A stretch of DNA of 64,000 bases. It comes from Cladopsammia gracilis. Its lineage: Eukaryota; Cnidaria; Anthozoa; Scleractinia; Dendrophylliidae. The position numbers were made by a program, and so were the translations under genes. Below the pieces are notes generated by a model. The model made no database searches. It was not told the origin of the DNA and saw only the letters and a program-made list of their open reading frames with translations. Below, piece after piece: positions 61,249 to 64,000 of the stretch (within the stretch, counting starts at the first letter, position 1; every line of letters begins with the position of its first letter). The stretch lies in NCBI GenBank assembly GCA_022457155.1, contig JAJGOT010000745.1:186001-250000 (forward strand), in the 5' to 3' direction.

Positions 61249-62297
61249 TCATAAACTGCTGCTTGACATCGGAGAGAACAGGATTGGCGAGCCTTGAACA
61301 CTGATATCCTCATAACACGGACTTGTTCCTTTGAAGTCAAATAACAATGGAGAAACTCCCGTAGGCGTCCATATTTTGTGCAAGCGTTTAGAATAACGGT
61401 TTACATTGTAGGGTGTAGAATGTAGACTAACAGTCTGTGAATTCCGGACAAACTTGTTTTTGACTTCGCGGTGGTTTATGATTGGCCTCGCTTTCATTCG
61501 AAACTGGGAACGAGGCTGGTTGCACAAGTGAAGAATGTGGCGATAAAGAAGAACGCCTTGATTCTCTATTGATGAGTCTTGGAGAACAGAACAAATCTGG
61601 TGTTTCATGGCAAACGTCTTCCACACGAGACAGCGATTGAGAAAACAAATCAGGCGAGGAGGCCACCGTCTCAAAACTACTATTTGATATCCCACCTCCA
61701 GAAACTTCTGTATATCCATGTTGATTAACAGGCGTCCATCCTTTACAAGTGATTTGGCGTCCTTGTTGGACCTCTGTTCCATTTGTGTCACGGTCATGTG
61801 TATTTTTCCACAATCGAGCTCTATGTCAGCCAAGAAAGCGTCCAAATCTTCCGAGGAAGGGAAATCGGTAAACTCTGTGTATTCGTCTTTAATTACGTTT
61901 TCAGATAATTGAAATATCACATCCGCTTGTTTAAACTCATTTTTGTAATGTTGTTATCTGACGTCATCTCATGTGACGTCATCTCATCTGACGTCATCTC
62001 ACCTGTCGTCACAGGTGGTTGTTGATTGAAACGTTTTTCGGAGGTTTGGCAGAGTTTGTCTATCCTCTTTATTTACAGCGTCCATTTCCAAATCAGCTAG
62101 AAATGCATTGAGATCCTCTGAAGAAGGCAAGTCATCGTACTCTGTTCATTCGTAAGAAGCCGCTTGCAGCTCTTTGCAGTCGTCAAGTTTCTTGAAAACT
62201 CGAACCCCTGCTGGAGTCGTGAACTGAGTTAAACGAAGCGAGTTTGAGTTATTGCTGTTGATGTCTATGTTATGCAATGAAACTTGACTGCTGTGAT
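61249..62297 (-). pseudogene. DDIAS-like 3' exons, block D
   Basis: Acceptor TTTTAG before 62297. The codon before TEYDDL is TGA as in block C. At 61920-61800 it reads MIFQLSENVIKDEYTEFTDF and PSSEDLDAFLADIELDCGKI. About 1 kb of block C after this motif (KSNEY...-type region) is deleted, with a frame change. Then SSPDLFSQSLSRVEDVCHE in one frame and WTPTGVSPLLFDFKG to SPILFSPMSSSSL in another. The C-terminal end is the best preserved in the window. Not readable in one frame. Confidence 0.55.
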
Positions 62298-62677
62298 CTA
62301 AAATTGAAGAAAAAAAAAAAACAGAAAATCCTTATGCCAAACAGCACCTTCCACATAAAATAATACCATGAATGTTTATTTTTGTTGACAATATAAAGTA
62401 ATGGGTGATTAAAAATGAATTTTCGCGACACCCTTTATTTAACAATGTTTATACAGTGGAACCCCGTTAGTAAAACCACTGACTAACATACACGTGTGGT
62501 TGTAATAACCGGGTGATAAAACATTATGGTACTATTTTTTTTTTCGTCAAACAGTGATCATTGATTGATACCAATCAAAGACAAACATGATAATTATTTA
62601 TAATTTCAACCATGGAGTTTGTGATCAAAATATTTCATTCTTTGTCAATTATTATTTGCTTTTGGCAATTACATTAA

Positions 62678-63121
62678 GTAACAATCCGTGTAAGAAGTAG
62701 GCAATTCTCTATTATTCCGCTGCATTTCGCTTTCCCCACATAAGAATGTTTAGATTTCCGTACTGAGAATACGTCAACCTATGGACAACATGGTTTTGAA
62801 ATAAAATTTACTGAAACTTTATTTTAAAGCGATGTTTCTTTTATGTTACAAGATTTCATTCAATCGTGAGACTCCAAAACAATGGCCAAGAAAGACTTCT
62901 AATTTTCCATGTTCCCCACATAGAATTTTTGTTGCATTAAAAATCACAATAGTTTTCACTAAAAGGGAATCAATTAGTAAACTAGAGATAAATAAATGCG
63001 CTGCCTGATGAAGTTATGGTAGACTTTCATGTTTCAGCCAACAAGGTTTCAACAATAGCACAATTCACACCTTTCTGCATTCCGTGCATTTGGGTTGCCT
63101 ACTTCTTACACGGATTGTTAC
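62678..63121. mobile_element. 444-bp MITE with TTAA duplication, absent from block C
   Basis: Ends GTAACAATCCGTGTAAGAAG and CTTCTTACACGGATTGTTAC, TTAA at both flanks (62674-62677, 63122-63125). Block C reads ATTATATTAAATTGGG at the same place (31668) without insert. TTAA duplications are typical of piggyBac and Kolobok. Confidence 0.93.
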
Positions 63122-63325
63122 TTAAATTGGGTGGTGGTTGCGTTAAGGGGTTGTCGTATTAACAAGGTGTTTTCACATCAGAAAATAAGTGCTTTAATAT
63201 GGTCCAAAAACTGACCGCAATAACAAGGTGGTCGTAAGGCTTGTCTTTGTCTCCAAGCCTTCTAAAACAAACAACAAGCTGCGAGAGGAGTGAGGCGAGG
63301 ATGAGGCTCGTCCCACTCCTCTCGC

Positions 63326-64000
63326 GGAACACCTGGCAATGCACCCTTTGAGTTCCCCTGAAGTCAGTTTTGATGTACTGTTTGTTAAAACGTTGAAAAT
63401 TGAAATTTATATAATTACTACTAAGTGTCTTTCCTGCGTCATTCTATTATCGAGATATTTTTCAATTTAAATGGTAGTTTGAATTCTTTTAATAGCTCCA
63501 ATAGTGATCAGCATCTTATTTCTCCTTACAACATCACTGCAAAAACAAACGTACAGATCATGAGAACTAAGAAAATGATCAACAAGGGTGAAGTGCCTTA
63601 CGGATCATTAAATACCTCTTCACAACAAGTTTGATAAGAAATGTATGAAGACCGGTAAGAAGAATTTGAATGTTGGTTTTGGGGTTTAAACAAACATCAA
63701 AAGCATTTGCCAAGGTGAACAATTTTTTTTCTTTCCATTTTAAGACGCTTTTAATACGAGAAGTGATATATAAAGTCCTATAAAGGCACTTTTTCAGATC
63801 CTACACGAACTAAACACATTCAACATATTAATATTTGTCTATTGTTGTTGTTTGATGCCACTTTTGTTTCCAGTTTTAAACACAAAAGAGTCTCCAACCA
63901 ACGAACAAAGGAAATGTCCTTAAAAGGAGAAAAAATATGTCATTTTCGTCCCAAATATTAAACCGAAAGTAAGTTTGATATGAGACAAGTCATTTACTTT
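63326..64000. other. TRIM upstream flank (fourth gene expected beyond the edge)
   Basis: Matches 31890-32712 apart from the 150-bp insertion of block C. No coding sequence is inside the window here. Confidence 0.6.

Larger units (their letters stand above)
59309..64000. repeat. Segmental duplication block D (partner 27844-32712)
   Basis: Starts at the right end of the hAT remnant (CCATGCCGATGCCGTCG in C, CCACGCCGATGGCGTCG in D) and continues to the window edge, reaching the TRIM-b upstream flank. The expected TRIM gene would start about 0.8 kb beyond. Confidence 0.92.

Overview
This is a eukaryotic, AT-rich window. It is most likely from an anthozoan cnidarian, probably a stony coral. The evidence is near-identical single-exon RING/B-box/filamin/NHL (TRIM-NHL) genes lying close together, split genes with GT/AG introns, Penelope-like retroelements (PLEs) with a GIY-YIG domain, and a very dense load of short inverted-repeat transposons. 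The taxon is inferred from memory of such genomes. No search could be run.

The window is built from repeated copies of one gene nest. On the minus strand is a gene whose 5' exons closely resemble the N-terminal zinc-ribbon/OB-fold of vertebrate DDIAS (noxin, a DNA-damage-induced apoptosis suppressor). Its 3' exons carry a DDIAS-like 'DLPSSEDL' motif. In a large intron, on the plus strand, sits an intact intronless TRIM-NHL gene. Layout: unit 0 is only a DDIAS exon 1 (2852-2971). Unit 1 has DDIAS 3' exons at 5790-7290, TRIM-a at 9549-11741, and DDIAS exons 3, 2 and 1 at about 16140-16564, 18515-18691 and 20682-20849. Unit 2 has DDIAS 3' exons at about 29470-31303, TRIM-b at 33493-35694, TRIM-c at 40399-42579, and DDIAS exons 2 and 1 at 45631-45792 and 48171-48286. 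Unit 3 has two successive DDIAS 3' blocks (about 56512-57577 and 61249-62297) and runs off the right edge into sequence matching the TRIM-b upstream region, so a fourth TRIM gene is expected just outside.

The three TRIM genes are full length, with all zinc ligands and six NHL repeats. Every DDIAS copy carries lesions (frameshifts, stops, lost start codon or splice site, missing exon), and these differ between copies. The selective picture is therefore maintained TRIM-NHL paralogs inside decaying copies of their host gene.

Between and inside the units are two 58-bp satellite arrays (27 and about 25 copies), VNTRs in the TRIM 3' flanks, three PLE-derived pieces with hammerhead-ribozyme-like cores, a LINE reverse transcriptase cut by a DNA transposon, a 3-kb inverted-repeat element with subterminal arrays, a hAT remnant, and many MITEs. 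Because the units are duplicated, several insertions have an empty site elsewhere in the same window, which gives exact target-site duplications and relative ages.

The most unusual items are the duplicated nested gene pair, a compact hammerhead-like fold at the PLE end, a 36-nt hairpin conserved behind all three TRIM genes and amplified five-fold behind one, and the satellite that seems to derive from PLE ends.
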